From the NCBI RefSeq assembly GCF_001707825.1, contig NZ_LYBM01000001.1, positions 62,001 through 126,000 on the forward strand: a stretch of DNA of 64,000 bases. The letters run 5' to 3'. A program made the position numbers and the translations under genes. The DNA is from Veronia pacifica (GTDB lineage Bacteria > Pseudomonadota > Gammaproteobacteria > Enterobacterales > Vibrionaceae). Below the pieces are notes generated by a model. It was not told the origin of the DNA, made no database searches, and was given only the letters and a program-made list of their open reading frames with translations. Of the stretch, positions 45,078-55,030 are shown piece by piece. Numbering within the stretch: the stretch's first letter is position 1; every line of letters begins with the position of its first letter.

Positions 45078-46784
45078 ATGCATAAAAGCTACGATTATAT
45101 CATCGTCGGCGCGGGCTCTGCTGGCTGCGTGCTGGCGGATAGGCTGTCTGCAAGCGGCGAGCATTCGGTCCTGCTGCTTGAAGCCGGTGGCTCTGATAAA
45201 AGTATCTTTATTCAAATGCCCACCGCCCTATCCTATCCAATGAACACCGAAAAATACGCCTGGCAGTTCGAAACGGATGAAGAGCAGGGCCTGGACGGCC
45301 GCAAACTCCATTGTCCACGCGGTAAGGTCTTGGGTGGCAGTTCCTCTATCAATGGGATGGTGTATGTCAGAGGACATGCCTGTGACTTCGACGAGTGGGA
45401 GCAACATGGAGCACAAGGCTGGAATTACCAGAATTGCCTGCCGTATTTCAAACGGGCAGAAAACTGGATTAAGGGTGAGAGCACATACCGTGGTTCGCAT
45501 GGCCCGCTCGGCACCTGTGCAGGCAATGACATGACTCTGAACCCGCTCTATCAGGCCTTTATTGATGCGGGAACAGAAGCAGGCTATCCGAAAACAGACG
45601 ACTACAATGGGTTTCAGCAGGAAGGCTTTGGCACCATGCACATGACCGTAGACAACGGTGTGCGGGCCTCGACCTCTAATGCTTATTTGAAGCGCGCGCT
45701 CAAACGCTCAAACCTCACCCTTATCAAACATGTCCATACCCGCAAAGTCCTCCTTGATGGGAAGACTGCAACGGGGATCGAATTTGAACGCCGCGGTAAA
45801 GTGCAGACAGTATTGGCGAAAAAAGAAGTCATCCTCAGTGCTGGCTCAGTTGGTTCTGTTCAGCTGTTACAACATTCGGGAATTGGGCCGAAAAAAATCC
45901 TCGACAATGCCGGAGTCAAAGTTCGCCACGACCTACCGGGTGTGGGGCAGAATTTACAGGATCATCTTGAGGTTTATTTCCAGTATCAATGCCACCAGCC
46001 TATCACCCTGAACGGCAAACTGGATCTCGTCAGTAAGGGGCTGATCGGTGCTGAGTGGATCCTCACCCGTAAGGGACTGGGGGCGACCAATCACTTCGAG
46101 TCCTGCGCCTTCATTCGTTCCCGAGAAGGACTGAAATGGCCGAATATTCAGTATCACTTTTTACCTGCGGCAATGCGCTACGATGGCAATGCAGCCTTTG
46201 ATGGCCATGGTTTTCAGGTTCACGTTGGACCCAATAAACCAGAAAGCCGCGGCTCCGTATCCATTATCTCAGACGATCCCAAAGCCAACCCTCATATTCA
46301 GTTCAACTATCTGTCGACTGAGCAGGATCGACAAGACTGGCGTGACTGTATCCGGTTAACCCGCGAGATACTGGCGCAACCCGCCATGGACAACTTCCGG
46401 GGTAATGAAATCCAACCCGGCAAAGCTGTAACCAGCGATGAGGCAATCGACGAATGGGTCAAACAAAATGTTGAAAGTGCCTATCATCCGTCATGTACCT
46501 GCAAAATGGGCGCGGATAGCGACCCTATGGCAGTCGTCGACGAACAATGCAGGGTGCGTGGCATTGAGCACCTCAGAGTGGTCGACGCCTCTATTTTCCC
46601 CACCATACCCAACGGAAATCTAAATGCTCCCACCATTATGGTGGCCGAGCGGGCAGCAGATATGATCCTCGGACATGAATTACTGTCGCCAGAAAATGTG
46701 CCGGTATGGCTCGCCCCAGATTGGCAGACACGTCAACGGGTGAATCCTCCTCAACGACAGGTTGACCAAAGAGAAACCGAATAA
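45078..46784 (+). CDS. betA: Choline dehydrogenase (GMC oxidoreductase)
   Basis: 568 residues from ATG 45078 (CCGGAGAC upstream; an earlier frame start at 45024 overlaps betB and is not homologous). FAD-binding [18 protein letters not shown] opens the protein; GMC signatures [19 protein letters not shown] and [19 protein letters not shown] follow; the C-terminal active-site region reads [12 protein letters not shown] and then [18 protein letters not shown]. It oxidises choline to betaine aldehyde at the membrane face. Confidence 0.94.
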   Translation: MHKSYDYIIVGAGSAGCVLADRLSASGEHSVLLLEAGGSDKSIFIQMPTALSYPMNTEKYAWQFETDEEQGLDGRKLHCPRGKVLGGSSSINGMVYVRGHACDFDEWEQHGAQGWNYQNCLPYFKRAENWIKGESTYRGSHGPLGTCAGNDMTLNPLYQAFIDAGTEAGYPKTDDYNGFQQEGFGTMHMTVDNGVRASTSNAYLKRALKRSNLTLIKHVHTRKVLLDGKTATGIEFERRGKVQTVLAKKEVILSAGSVGSVQLLQHSGIGPKKILDNAGVKVRHDLPGVGQNLQDHLEVYFQYQCHQPITLNGKLDLVSKGLIGAEWILTRKGLGATNHFESCAFIRSREGLKWPNIQYHFLPAAMRYDGNAAFDGHGFQVHVGPNKPESRGSVSIISDDPKANPHIQFNYLSTEQDRQDWRDCIRLTREILAQPAMDNFRGNEIQPGKAVTSDEAIDEWVKQNVESAYHPSCTCKMGADSDPMAVVDEQCRVRGIEHLRVVDASIFPTIPNGNLNAPTIMVAERAADMILGHELLSPENVPVWLAPDWQTRQRVNPPQRQVDQRETE

Positions 46785-46821
46785 ATTGACAAGAAAGTCG
46801 AACGACTGACAAGGAATGATG

Positions 46822-47760
46822 ATGAAAACTATGCACAAAACGTTACTCGCCGCAGGTCTTCTTACTGCTTTTAATGGCTATGCGAGCCAATGCGAGACAG
46901 TAAGGTTTGCGGATGTTGGCTGGACCGACATCACCGCGACAACAGCAGTGACCTCGGAGTTATTAAAAGGACTGGGTTATCAAACCGAAACAGAACTGCT
47001 CTCTGTGCCTGTTACCTATTCCTCGATGGCTAATGGCGATATTGATGTCTTCCTTGGCAACTGGATGCCAACGATGGAAGGTGACATTGCTAAATACCGC
47101 GAAGCTGGCACAGTCGAAACTGTAGGTGCCAACCTTGAAGGCGCAAAATATACTCTTGCTGTGCCCAAGTATGTCTATGACGCAGGTGTAAAAAGCTTTG
47201 CTGACTTGAACAAGTACGCTGACAAATTTAAAGACCGCATTTATGGCATTGAGCCGGGGAATGACGGTAACCGTCTTATCCAGTCAATGATTGATGCCAA
47301 CGCGTTTGGTCTTGAAGAGTTCAAGCTGGTGGAATCAAGCGAGGCAGGCATGATGTCTCAGGTTACCCGTGCTGTGCGCCGTAATCAGTGGATTGTCTAT
47401 CTGGGTTGGGCCCCTCATCCAATGAACAGTAATGTCGAGATGGCCTACCTGTCAGGCGGCGATGATTACTTCGGACCTAACTATGGCGGAGCCAATGTCT
47501 ACACCAATGTTCGCAGTAACTATCTCTCAGAATGTAAAAACGTCGGCCAACTGCTGAAAAACTTAACTTTCAGTCTGGATATGGAAAATGCCCTTATGGA
47601 GCAAATTCTGAACCAGAATGTTAAGCCTGAAAAAGCTGCCCAGCAATGGCTAAAAGCCAACCCGGCATCTGTTGAGAAGTGGCTCAACGACGTGACTACA
47701 AAAGATGGAAAATCAGCAAAAGAGGTGGTTGCAGCCTACCTGCAACAACTTAAGGCCTAA
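46822..47760 (+). CDS. choX: Choline ABC transporter substrate-binding protein
   Basis: 312 residues from the third of three tandem ATGs (46816, 46819, 46822); AAGGA at 46811-46815 is well spaced only for the third. A Sec signal (LLAAGLLTAFNGYA) precedes an OpuAC/ChoX-type domain with VRFADVGWTDITATTAVTSE, NGDIDVFLGNWMPTME and WIVYLGWAPHPMN, whose aromatic residues form the choline cage. A hairpin follows, probably raising choX expression over choWV. Confidence 0.9.
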   Translation: MKTMHKTLLAAGLLTAFNGYASQCETVRFADVGWTDITATTAVTSELLKGLGYQTETELLSVPVTYSSMANGDIDVFLGNWMPTMEGDIAKYREAGTVETVGANLEGAKYTLAVPKYVYDAGVKSFADLNKYADKFKDRIYGIEPGNDGNRLIQSMIDANAFGLEEFKLVESSEAGMMSQVTRAVRRNQWIVYLGWAPHPMNSNVEMAYLSGGDDYFGPNYGGANVYTNVRSNYLSECKNVGQLLKNLTFSLDMENALMEQILNQNVKPEKAAQQWLKANPASVEKWLNDVTTKDGKSAKEVVAAYLQQLKA

Positions 47761-47768
47761 CTTAAATG

Positions 47769-47788
47769 AGGTGGGCACTTGCCCACCT
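47769..47788 (+). ncRNA. Intercistronic mRNA hairpin between choX and choW
   Basis: A perfect 8-bp stem AGGTGGGC / GCCCACCT with loop ACTT, 8 bases after the choX stop and without a T-run. Such hairpins often protect the binding-protein mRNA from 3' decay and allow its overproduction. Confidence 0.65.
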
Positions 47789-47808
47789 GCCAACACTAAG
47801 GCGGTAGT

Positions 47809-48654
47809 GTGAATTTTATTACGGACAACAAAATCCCTCTGGGTGAATGGATGGCGTCAGGTGTCGACTGGCTGACCATCAATGCAGCAGGCTTTTTTGA
47901 CACCATTTCTCTGGTGCTTGAAACTCTGGTGCTTTTCATGGTCGACATTTTTCAATGGTTCCATCCGGCAGTTCCCATCATTATGACTGCTGCGCTGGCT
48001 TGGTTTCTGCACCGGAGTCTTGCTCTGGTGGCCTTCGTCGTGCTGGCACTTCTGACCATTTTAAATTTGGGTTACTGGCAAGAAATGCTGGAAACCTTCG
48101 TGCTTGTTTTTGCTGCAACCTCGATTTCAGTCCTTGTGGGTGTTCCACTCGGCATCATGGCCGCACACCGGCCTTGGCTATTTACTTTGATGAGACCTGT
48201 GCTGGACCTTATGCAGACAGTACCAACCTTCGTCTATTTGATACCAACACTGGTGTTATTTGGTCTCGGTATTGTTCCCGGCCTGATCTCTACCATAATC
48301 TTCGCCATTGCAGCCCCAATCCGGCTCACTCACCTTGGGATCACCAAAGTCCCGGAAGAACTGATTGAAGCAGGTAAAGCATTTGGTGCCAGCCCACGAC
48401 AATTATTGTTTAAGGTAGAGCTGCCAGCTGCACTGCCAAGTATTATGGCTGGTGTCACGCAATGCATTATGTTGTCTCTCTCTATGGTAGTGATCGCTGC
48501 GTTAGTGGGCGCTGACGGACTGGGTAAGCCCGTTGTACGGGCACTGAACACAGTGAATATTTCACAGGGCTTTGAAGCTGGCCTTGCTATCGTTCTGGTC
48601 GCCATCATCTTTGACCGACTGTTTTCAGCACCTCGTCGTCGTGGAGGTGTTTAA
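47809..48654 (+). CDS. choW: Choline ABC transporter permease
   Basis: 281 residues starting at GTG 47809 behind AAGGCGG. Inner-membrane permease with about six helices and the ABC-permease EAA motif EAGKAFGASPRQLLFKVELP near residue 190. N-terminal ITDNKIPLGEWMASGVDWLT is typical of ProW/ChoW. Its stop TAA shares a base with the choV ATG (TAATG), so translation is coupled. Confidence 0.92.
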   Translation: MNFITDNKIPLGEWMASGVDWLTINAAGFFDTISLVLETLVLFMVDIFQWFHPAVPIIMTAALAWFLHRSLALVAFVVLALLTILNLGYWQEMLETFVLVFAATSISVLVGVPLGIMAAHRPWLFTLMRPVLDLMQTVPTFVYLIPTLVLFGLGIVPGLISTIIFAIAAPIRLTHLGITKVPEELIEAGKAFGASPRQLLFKVELPAALPSIMAGVTQCIMLSLSMVVIAALVGADGLGKPVVRALNTVNISQGFEAGLAIVLVAIIFDRLFSAPRRRGGV

Positions 48655-49853
48655 TGAACGCTGTCTCAATTAAGAATCTAGATGTGGTTTTTGGCGACAA
48701 ACCTGATTTGGCACTGGCTCTGTTAGATCAAGGGCAATCTCGCCAGCAGATCATCGATCAGACTCAGCAGGTTGTGGGCGTTGACAACGTGTCACTTGAT
48801 GTAGCCCAAGGCGAGATTTGCGTGCTGATGGGCTTATCAGGCTCCGGCAAATCTAGCCTGCTGCGAGCTATCAATGGGCTGAATACAATCAGCCGGGGAG
48901 CATTACTGATCAAAGACGGTGATCAGGATGTGGATCTGGCTTCATGCCACGAGTCAACGTTGCGGCATCTTCGCACACACCGAACCTCTATGGTGTTCCA
49001 GAAGTTCGCGCTCATGCCGTGGCTAACGGTTCTCGATAATGTCGCTTTCGGCCTTGAACTCAAAGGACAGAGCAAAAAACAAAGACGGGAAAAAGCTCGT
49101 CAGCAACTCGATATGGTCGGCCTTTCGGAGTGGCAGAATAAGTACCCACATGAACTATCGGGCGGCATGCAGCAGCGTGTTGGCCTTGCCCGAGCGTTTG
49201 CGATGGACACAGATATCCTGTTAATGGACGAGCCCTTTTCTGCACTTGATCCTCTGATCAGAAACCAACTGCAGGATGAGTTGCTTACCCTACAAAAGAC
49301 GCTGAATAAAACCATCGTCTTCGTCAGCCATGATTTGGATGAAGCACTTAAAATTGGCAATAACATTGCCATCATGGAATCGGGAAAGCTTATTCAGCAC
49401 GGTAAACCAGAGGATATTGTTCTTAAACCCAACTCAAAGTATGTCAAAGACTTTGTTGCACACACTAATCCTCTCAATGTTTTGAAAGGGAAAAGCCTGA
49501 TGCGGCCTCGTTCCTCGCTGCAAAGCAGCCTTGGATGCTGGCAGGTCTGTAAGAAAAGCGCGCTTTGGATTGAACAAGTTGAGACAGGTATTGAAGTTTC
49601 TCAGCCTGATCAAGTCAATACGGTTTGTTGGAGTGGCGAGGCAGATACGGCAAAAATCACCGCGTCTAGCTTGGTGATTGCCAATGCCGATATCAGTATG
49701 CGAGATGCAATCAGTGTGAAAAAACGCACTGACTTTCCACTGGTATTGACTGAACACAGCCAGTTCGCGGGTATTCTCGGAGATGATGAGCTGTATGATG
49801 CTTTGCTTGGTAACCTTCCTTCTCAGGAACAGTACCCGGAGTTGACCCAATAG
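48654..49853 (+). CDS. choV: Choline ABC transporter ATP-binding protein
   Basis: 399 residues. Walker A GLSGSGKSS, signature LSGGMQQRVGLARAF, Walker B ILLMDEPFSALDP and the H-loop FVSHDLDEA. A C-terminal extension with a CBS-like half (MRDAISVKKRTDFPLVL) matches ProV/OpuA-type subunits that sense ionic strength. Last gene of the bet-cho operon, ended by a strong terminator. The full set takes up choline and converts it to glycine betaine. Confidence 0.92.
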   Translation: MNAVSIKNLDVVFGDKPDLALALLDQGQSRQQIIDQTQQVVGVDNVSLDVAQGEICVLMGLSGSGKSSLLRAINGLNTISRGALLIKDGDQDVDLASCHESTLRHLRTHRTSMVFQKFALMPWLTVLDNVAFGLELKGQSKKQRREKARQQLDMVGLSEWQNKYPHELSGGMQQRVGLARAFAMDTDILLMDEPFSALDPLIRNQLQDELLTLQKTLNKTIVFVSHDLDEALKIGNNIAIMESGKLIQHGKPEDIVLKPNSKYVKDFVAHTNPLNVLKGKSLMRPRSSLQSSLGCWQVCKKSALWIEQVETGIEVSQPDQVNTVCWSGEADTAKITASSLVIANADISMRDAISVKKRTDFPLVLTEHSQFAGILGDDELYDALLGNLPSQEQYPELTQ

Positions 49854-49860
49854 GGTAAAT

Positions 49861-49890
49861 AAAAAAACGCGCCAAAAGGCGCGTTTTTTT
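49861..49890. terminator. Bidirectional rho-independent terminator
   Basis: A perfect 13-bp inverted repeat AAAAAAACGCGCC / GGCGCGTTTTTTT around an AAAA loop. It ends choV on the plus strand and the chemoreceptor gene on the minus strand. Confidence 0.95.
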
Positions 49891-49913
49891 GTTCAAAGCA
49901 TACTGTGTTTACA

Positions 49914-52325
49914 TCAGCTCGCTTTGGCCTTGGTGGTAAAGAACTCAATCAGCTCCAGTAGATTCTCTGCTTCAATCGCCAGGTTTTCACTGGAAGCGGT
50001 TGTCTCTTCTGCCAAACCTGAATTTTGCTGAGTCATCTCATCCATCTCCGAAATGGACTTATTGATCTCTGCAATGCCCTGCGTCTGCTCTTTCGTCGCA
50101 CCATTAATAGTGGCAATGAGTGAAGAGACCTCTTTAATCGAATCGACAATTTCGAGCAGGTTATCACCAGACTCACGCACAAGATGCGTTCCATCTTTCA
50201 CCTTGCTCACGCTTTTGTTGATCAGTTCTTTGATTTCAACAGACGCCTTCGCACTTCGTTGCGCCAAGTTTCGTACTTCGCCGGCAACCACTGCAAAACC
50301 CCGTCCCTGCTCTCCCGCTCTTGCTGCTTCAACCGCTGCGTTGAGTGCCAACAGGTTGGTCTGGAATGCTATCTCGTTGATCACACCAATGATATCCGAG
50401 ATCTCCTTACTGGACGTCTCGATTTCTGACATTGCGTTTACAGCATCTGTCACAACCCGACCACCGCGCTCCGCCTTGTCAGTGGCAGTACCAGACAACT
50501 CGTTGGCTTGCTGTGCGTTGTCAGCGCTCTGTGACACAGTTGCTGTCAGTTCTTGCATACTCGCAGATGTTTCTTCAAGGCTGGCTGACTGCGTCTCGGT
50601 GCGTTCGCTGAGATCAATCGTGCCTGTCTTGATTTCTTTCGATGCTGAGCTGACCGACGATGCCACCTGATTGATGTCTGTTACCAGCTCGTTCAATCTG
50701 CTAATCGTCGAGTTCAGTGCCGCCCTAACTGGCTCAAACTCCCGATCCAACTGCTCATCAATCGACTGTGTGAGGTCACCTTTGGACAACGACATTAATA
50801 TGTCGCTGATTCTCGATACCGCCACTTTCTTAGCAGTGATGTCACTGGCGTATTTGACCACCTTAAACGGCTTACCATTGACATCAACAATCGGGTTGTA
50901 AGATGCCTGAATCCAAATTTCTTTACCCCCCTTGCCGTAACGCTGGAACTCACCACTCTCAAATTCACCGCGATTCAGTTTTTGCCAGAACGCTTTATAC
51001 TCCGGCGAGTTTGCATGTGATGTGCCAACGAACATAGAGTGATGGCGACCTACAATCTCATCGCTACTGTACCCAACGGTAGCCAGGAAGTTTTCATTCG
51101 CGTGGCGAATCGTGCCATCCATATTAAATTCGATCACTGCCTGAGATTTGCCAATCGCTTCTATTTGGCCCGAGAAATCAGCATTCTTAACCATCTGTTC
51201 AGTTATATCCGTAGCGTATTTTACGACCTTAAACGGCTTACCAGATGCATCCATTATCGGGTTATATGATGCTTGTATCCATATTTCCTGGCCTGCTTTA
51301 TTTATACGTTTATACTCGCCAGCCTGAAATTCTCCCTGTCCGAGTCTTTTCCAGAAATCTTTATATTCCATAGACTCGCGATAACTTTTTTCGACAAACA
51401 TTCTATGATGTTTACCTTGTATTTCTTCCAGATCGTAACCCACGGCTCCAAGGAAATTCTCATTGGCTGTTTTAATGGTTCCATCCAATTCAAATTCAAT
51501 GACTGCCTGTGATTTACTTATTGCCTGAATCTGACCAGAGTAATCAGCACTCATAATTTTCTGTTGTGTTATGTCACTGGCAAACTTCACCACTTTAAAG
51601 GGTTTTCCGGACATATCAAAAATAGGGTTGTAAGAAGCTTGAATCCATATTTCTTTGCCACCTTTCCCCACGCGATGAAACTCACCGGACATGAATTGAC
51701 CACTACCGAGGTCTTGCCAGAACCGCTTGTATTCCGCCGACTGGCTTTGCTGCGTTTCAACAAACATTGAGTGGTGTTTTCCCTGTATTTCCTCCAAAGA
51801 GTAACCCACTGTGCTGAGGAAGTTTTGATTGGCGGTAATAATGGTGCCATCAAGTTCAAATTCTATGACTGCCTGACTCTTATGTATGGCCTCGATCTGA
51901 CCACTGAAGTCGGCATTCCTGAGTTTTTGATCGGTAATGTCAGTTGCAAACTTGACCACGCGGGCAAGCTGGCCGTTACGATTTCGCAGCGGATTATATG
52001 TCGCCTGAATCCAAATGGGCCGGTTTCCCTTCGCTAGCCGAGGGAATTCAGCTGACTGAAACTTACCCTGTCGTAATAATGCCCAAAAGTCATTGTACTC
52101 CTCCGACTTGGCATACTCAGGGTCAACAAACATTGAATGATGTTTGCCTTTAATTTCTGATAACTCGTAGCCCATGGCGTTCAAAAAGTTCTCGTTGGCG
52201 TCAATGATCGTACCATCCATCTTGAACTCTATGACAGCCTGAGACTTGCTTAACGCTTCGACCTTAGCTTCAGAAAAATAGTGTTTGTCACTTGTATTAA
52301 ATAAATCACCCCAGAAACCTGGCAT
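49914..52325 (-). CDS. Soluble methyl-accepting chemotaxis protein with four tandem PAS domains
   Basis: 803 residues, no membrane helix. Four closely related PAS/PAC units repeat every 122 residues, starting near 27, 149, 271 and 393. Each opens with KSQAVIEF, has GKHHSMF-like and IWIQA(T/S)YNP motifs, and closes with VVK(F/Y)A(T/S)DIT. A HAMP-like segment (~505-560) leads to the signalling domain, whose hairpin tip is [20 protein letters not shown]. It senses a cytoplasmic or redox signal and drives CheA; the ligand is unknown. GGGGGAC precedes the ATG. Confidence 0.92.
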   Translation of the reverse strand: MPGFWGDLFNTSDKHYFSEAKVEALSKSQAVIEFKMDGTIIDANENFLNAMGYELSEIKGKHHSMFVDPEYAKSEEYNDFWALLRQGKFQSAEFPRLAKGNRPIWIQATYNPLRNRNGQLARVVKFATDITDQKLRNADFSGQIEAIHKSQAVIEFELDGTIITANQNFLSTVGYSLEEIQGKHHSMFVETQQSQSAEYKRFWQDLGSGQFMSGEFHRVGKGGKEIWIQASYNPIFDMSGKPFKVVKFASDITQQKIMSADYSGQIQAISKSQAVIEFELDGTIKTANENFLGAVGYDLEEIQGKHHRMFVEKSYRESMEYKDFWKRLGQGEFQAGEYKRINKAGQEIWIQASYNPIMDASGKPFKVVKYATDITEQMVKNADFSGQIEAIGKSQAVIEFNMDGTIRHANENFLATVGYSSDEIVGRHHSMFVGTSHANSPEYKAFWQKLNRGEFESGEFQRYGKGGKEIWIQASYNPIVDVNGKPFKVVKYASDITAKKVAVSRISDILMSLSKGDLTQSIDEQLDREFEPVRAALNSTISRLNELVTDINQVASSVSSASKEIKTGTIDLSERTETQSASLEETSASMQELTATVSQSADNAQQANELSGTATDKAERGGRVVTDAVNAMSEIETSSKEISDIIGVINEIAFQTNLLALNAAVEAARAGEQGRGFAVVAGEVRNLAQRSAKASVEIKELINKSVSKVKDGTHLVRESGDNLLEIVDSIKEVSSLIATINGATKEQTQGIAEINKSISEMDEMTQQNSGLAEETTASSENLAIEAENLLELIEFFTTKAKAS

Positions 52326-52769
52326 ATGTCCCCCAAATCATACACGCTAACAAACTAAATATTAGTTAACTCTGGGTAAATTGGTAGAAAGAAAAATACA
52401 GATAGGGCGATTAAATATTCATATGGTTATTAACCATGACTAATAAGATATAAATATCTTTCCAGTAATAAAATATAAGTATAAATATCAATCAATAAAA
52501 ATAAACAGAATGGTATTTTATAAAAGTAAAAAATATAACGTTTGGTATTCTCTTTAATTTTCTTTACTGAGCAAAATACAGTTTATCTATACAAGTAAAG
52601 ACATATTATTTCTTATGACACTTCAGCATAAAAAGCTTTTAACTCACAAAAGAAGCTTTGCGTCTTCCTTTTCAAACAAATATTTGGCCGGCTCTGTTGA
52701 AGTAAAGATGACGTGAACTACAAACCCCCAATGCACAATAGCTCAGGGGTTTGGTTATCAATCCAGACG
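52326..52769. other. AT-rich intergenic region with hairpin
   Basis: 444 bases. A stem CAAACCCC / GGGGTTTG at 52721-52753 (17-base loop) lies after the oxygenase gene on the minus strand and may be its terminator, though the T-run is weak. The rest is AT-rich and should hold the chemoreceptor promoter. Confidence 0.5.
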
Positions 52770-53609
52770 TTACTTCACACCCAACTCACGAAGACGCTCA
52801 TTAAGATAGCTGTCAGCAGTATGGCGATCAGAAAGTACAACCTCTGGTTTCGGATGAAGAAATAGCGGCAGCGAAATACGCGCTTTGGTCATGTCCGCAC
52901 CCTCTGGGTTGATCACGCGGTGTGTGGTTGATGGGAAATAACCGCCAGATGCCTCCTGCAGCATGTCGCCGATATTGATAATTAAGTTACCAAAATCACA
53001 TGGCACGTCCAGCCACTCGCCGTTTTGTCCTTTCACTTGCAAGCCAGGTTCATTGGCTGCAGGCAGAACGGTGAGCAAATTGATATCCTCATGTGCAGCG
53101 GCACGAATCGCACCCGGTTCTTCATCGCCACTCATCGGCGGATAATGCAGAACCCTCAACAGTGTTTGCTCACTGCCTTCGATCATGCTGGACAGAGGTT
53201 GTGAAAACGCGCAGGCAACATTCTCTGGCGAGTGCTCCTGTACCCAGGATAACAATTGCTTGGCAAGCGTGTTTGCTTGTTCGTAATAATCCTGTAGTTC
53301 AGCCTGCAAAGCATCAGGACATTGACCCCAAGGATAATAGTGAAAATACTCTTTGATATCTTTCTTGGTATGGCCTTTTGCCACTTCAGATACAGTTGAC
53401 GGAAAAAAACCATCTTGAGTACTGACGTTAAACTGATAATCATTTTTTTCTTCGGTGTTGAAGAAGCCATGCCAGTTTTTGTAGATGGAAGAGACGTGAT
53501 CCATGCTGAGGGGATGATTTTTTAGAACTCCGAAGCCAGTGGTGCGGAGAGATTCAACGAATTTTTCAGCAGCGTCTGGTGCATTAAAGTCAACAGCTTC
53601 CAGTTTCAT
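52770..53609 (-). CDS. 2-oxoglutarate/Fe(II)-dependent oxygenase (isopenicillin-N-synthase-like)
   Basis: 279 residues from ATG 53609 (AAGTGAG upstream). The C-terminal 2OG-FeII_Oxy domain has the HxD...H triad in AAAHEDINLLT and STTHRVINP, and the 2OG-binding Arg in KARISLPLF. The N-terminal DIOX_N part (FVESLRTTGFGVLKNHPLS) matches the plant-like dioxygenase group. The substrate is unknown, and no biosynthetic cluster surrounds it; a hydrolase gene follows upstream in the same direction. Confidence 0.86.
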   Translation of the reverse strand: MKLEAVDFNAPDAAEKFVESLRTTGFGVLKNHPLSMDHVSSIYKNWHGFFNTEEKNDYQFNVSTQDGFFPSTVSEVAKGHTKKDIKEYFHYYPWGQCPDALQAELQDYYEQANTLAKQLLSWVQEHSPENVACAFSQPLSSMIEGSEQTLLRVLHYPPMSGDEEPGAIRAAAHEDINLLTVLPAANEPGLQVKGQNGEWLDVPCDFGNLIINIGDMLQEASGGYFPSTTHRVINPEGADMTKARISLPLFLHPKPEVVLSDRHTADSYLNERLRELGVK

Positions 53610-53722
53610 TCTTGTACTCACTTATCAGTCTGTGGTTTGCGCCGCGATTCTATCATCGCTCAAATTAGATACAAATCCCAAAAAGACAACATAGATCACA
53701 AAACAAATGCATACTAAACCGA

Positions 53723-54526
53723 CTAGTTTTGAATACCCGCATAGAGGTCAGACAGGTATTCTGACAGAGCATTATTAAACAGCGCAGGCTTTTCCATCGT
53801 TACCAAGTGCCCCGCCCCCGGCAGACAAACTGATGTCCCCCCGCGCAGTACCGCTGCCAGCACCTTCTTTGCACCGTAAGAGGTATAATCATTTTCGGAG
53901 GCAATGAGGTGTACAGGGCACTTAACATGGTGCAGTTGGTCAAGCACCTGCCAGCTAACAACCTTTTCAAACATTATTTGATAGTGTGCCGCTGGTGTCT
54001 GCTGCCACCGTTGCTGCGCTTTTTCCCGTACTTCCAGCAGTGCTTCACCGGGCAGCAGTTTTTTCCCCATCAAACGGGCGACAGTCGATATATCAGCATA
54101 TTTAAGTAGCAAGCGCCGCAACCAGACCATAATATGCTCGTTTAGCATCCTTGGCCGGGATTCGGCAATTGAATTAATCATGACCAATCCACTGACCTTT
54201 TTGGGGTGATGAATAGCAAGTTCCAACCCGACCATACCGCCCATAGAAATACCGACAATATGCGTTGACGATATTGCCAACTCATCTAACAGCGCCGCGA
54301 CCACATCAGCGCATCCCTTCAGAGAAAACTGCGTGGGGTCACCTTCGCTTTTACCGTGCAAGGGTAAATCGGGAATGATCAGTTGATAGTCATGAGAAAA
54401 CGCATCTATTTGTTGTTGCCAGTCCTCGGAGCTTGAGCCAAGTCCATGCAACAGTACCAAAGTCGGTCCTCTCTCCCCCACTCGTTGGTAATAATATTGA
54501 CTCCTTGCTAAATGAAAATGAGGCAA
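53723..54526 (-). CDS. Alpha/beta hydrolase
   Basis: 267 residues. LVLLHGLGSSSEDWQQQI gives the oxyanion loop, GISMGGMVGLEL the GxSxG nucleophile, ASENDYTS the acid and GAGHLVTMEKP the histidine. The triad is complete, so it should be an active esterase, lipase or C-C hydrolase. There is no signal peptide. It reads in the same direction as the 2OG oxygenase, which starts about 110 bases further on, but a joint role is only a guess. Confidence 0.85.
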   Translation of the reverse strand: MPHFHLARSQYYYQRVGERGPTLVLLHGLGSSSEDWQQQIDAFSHDYQLIIPDLPLHGKSEGDPTQFSLKGCADVVAALLDELAISSTHIVGISMGGMVGLELAIHHPKKVSGLVMINSIAESRPRMLNEHIMVWLRRLLLKYADISTVARLMGKKLLPGEALLEVREKAQQRWQQTPAAHYQIMFEKVVSWQVLDQLHHVKCPVHLIASENDYTSYGAKKVLAAVLRGGTSVCLPGAGHLVTMEKPALFNNALSEYLSDLYAGIQN

Positions 54527-55030
54527 TGTCGCTCTCCTTATCCTGACTGTTATGGCTGGATAAAATCGTCACAACAGACGTTCAAACCAAAAAATGAAAT
54601 CACATTGCACGAAAAGTGGTTGACCTGCCAGTAGCATGATTAAGGATATGACTATAAATGCTATAAATAGGTGGTCATTTAACGACTGTCCAATAACTAT
54701 TTGACCCAGACAAGGTTCGGATTCAATGACAGTCAGGGTATTCAAAACGGCATTGCCGGGAGAGAGATAACAAAGGTTGAACGCGAACGGCCAGTGAAGA
54801 CTGGTTTTCATTGCTTGAATAGCGAAAAAACGTTGAAAGTCTGAGCAGCTATCAACAAATGCTAAACAGTCAGTTGCGTATTGAGGCCAATAAAATCATC
54901 GTTGAAGGTTCAAATATCACCGGGTAACACAAGGCCAAGGGGCTTATCTCTGGCAGAGCAACCTTTACAGTGTAAATGCAAAAACGAACCTTAAGCCACT
55001 GACAAGATCATCGGAAAATGTCGAATGTTT
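54527..55030. other. Gap with a possible decayed gene
   Basis: 504 bases. On the plus strand, 54838-54928 reads SLSSYQQMLNSQLRIEANKI then IVEGSNITG before a stop. A frame change later, 54929-55034 reads TQGQGAYLWQSNLYSVNAKT then NLKPLTRSSENVECF. Together they look like one short gene split by a frameshift, with no start. I do not recognise a family. An 80-codon minus-strand frame at 54569-54811 is probably spurious. Confidence 0.35.

Noticed and set aside
49914-52325. The repeated PAS region considered as a DNA repeat array
   Set aside because: The repetition is at protein level within one open frame; the DNA copies differ at many third positions.
54569-54811. 80-codon minus-strand frame with a hydrophobic stretch
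   Set aside because: One possible membrane segment, but no ribosome site and no known small-protein family; kept only as a remark.
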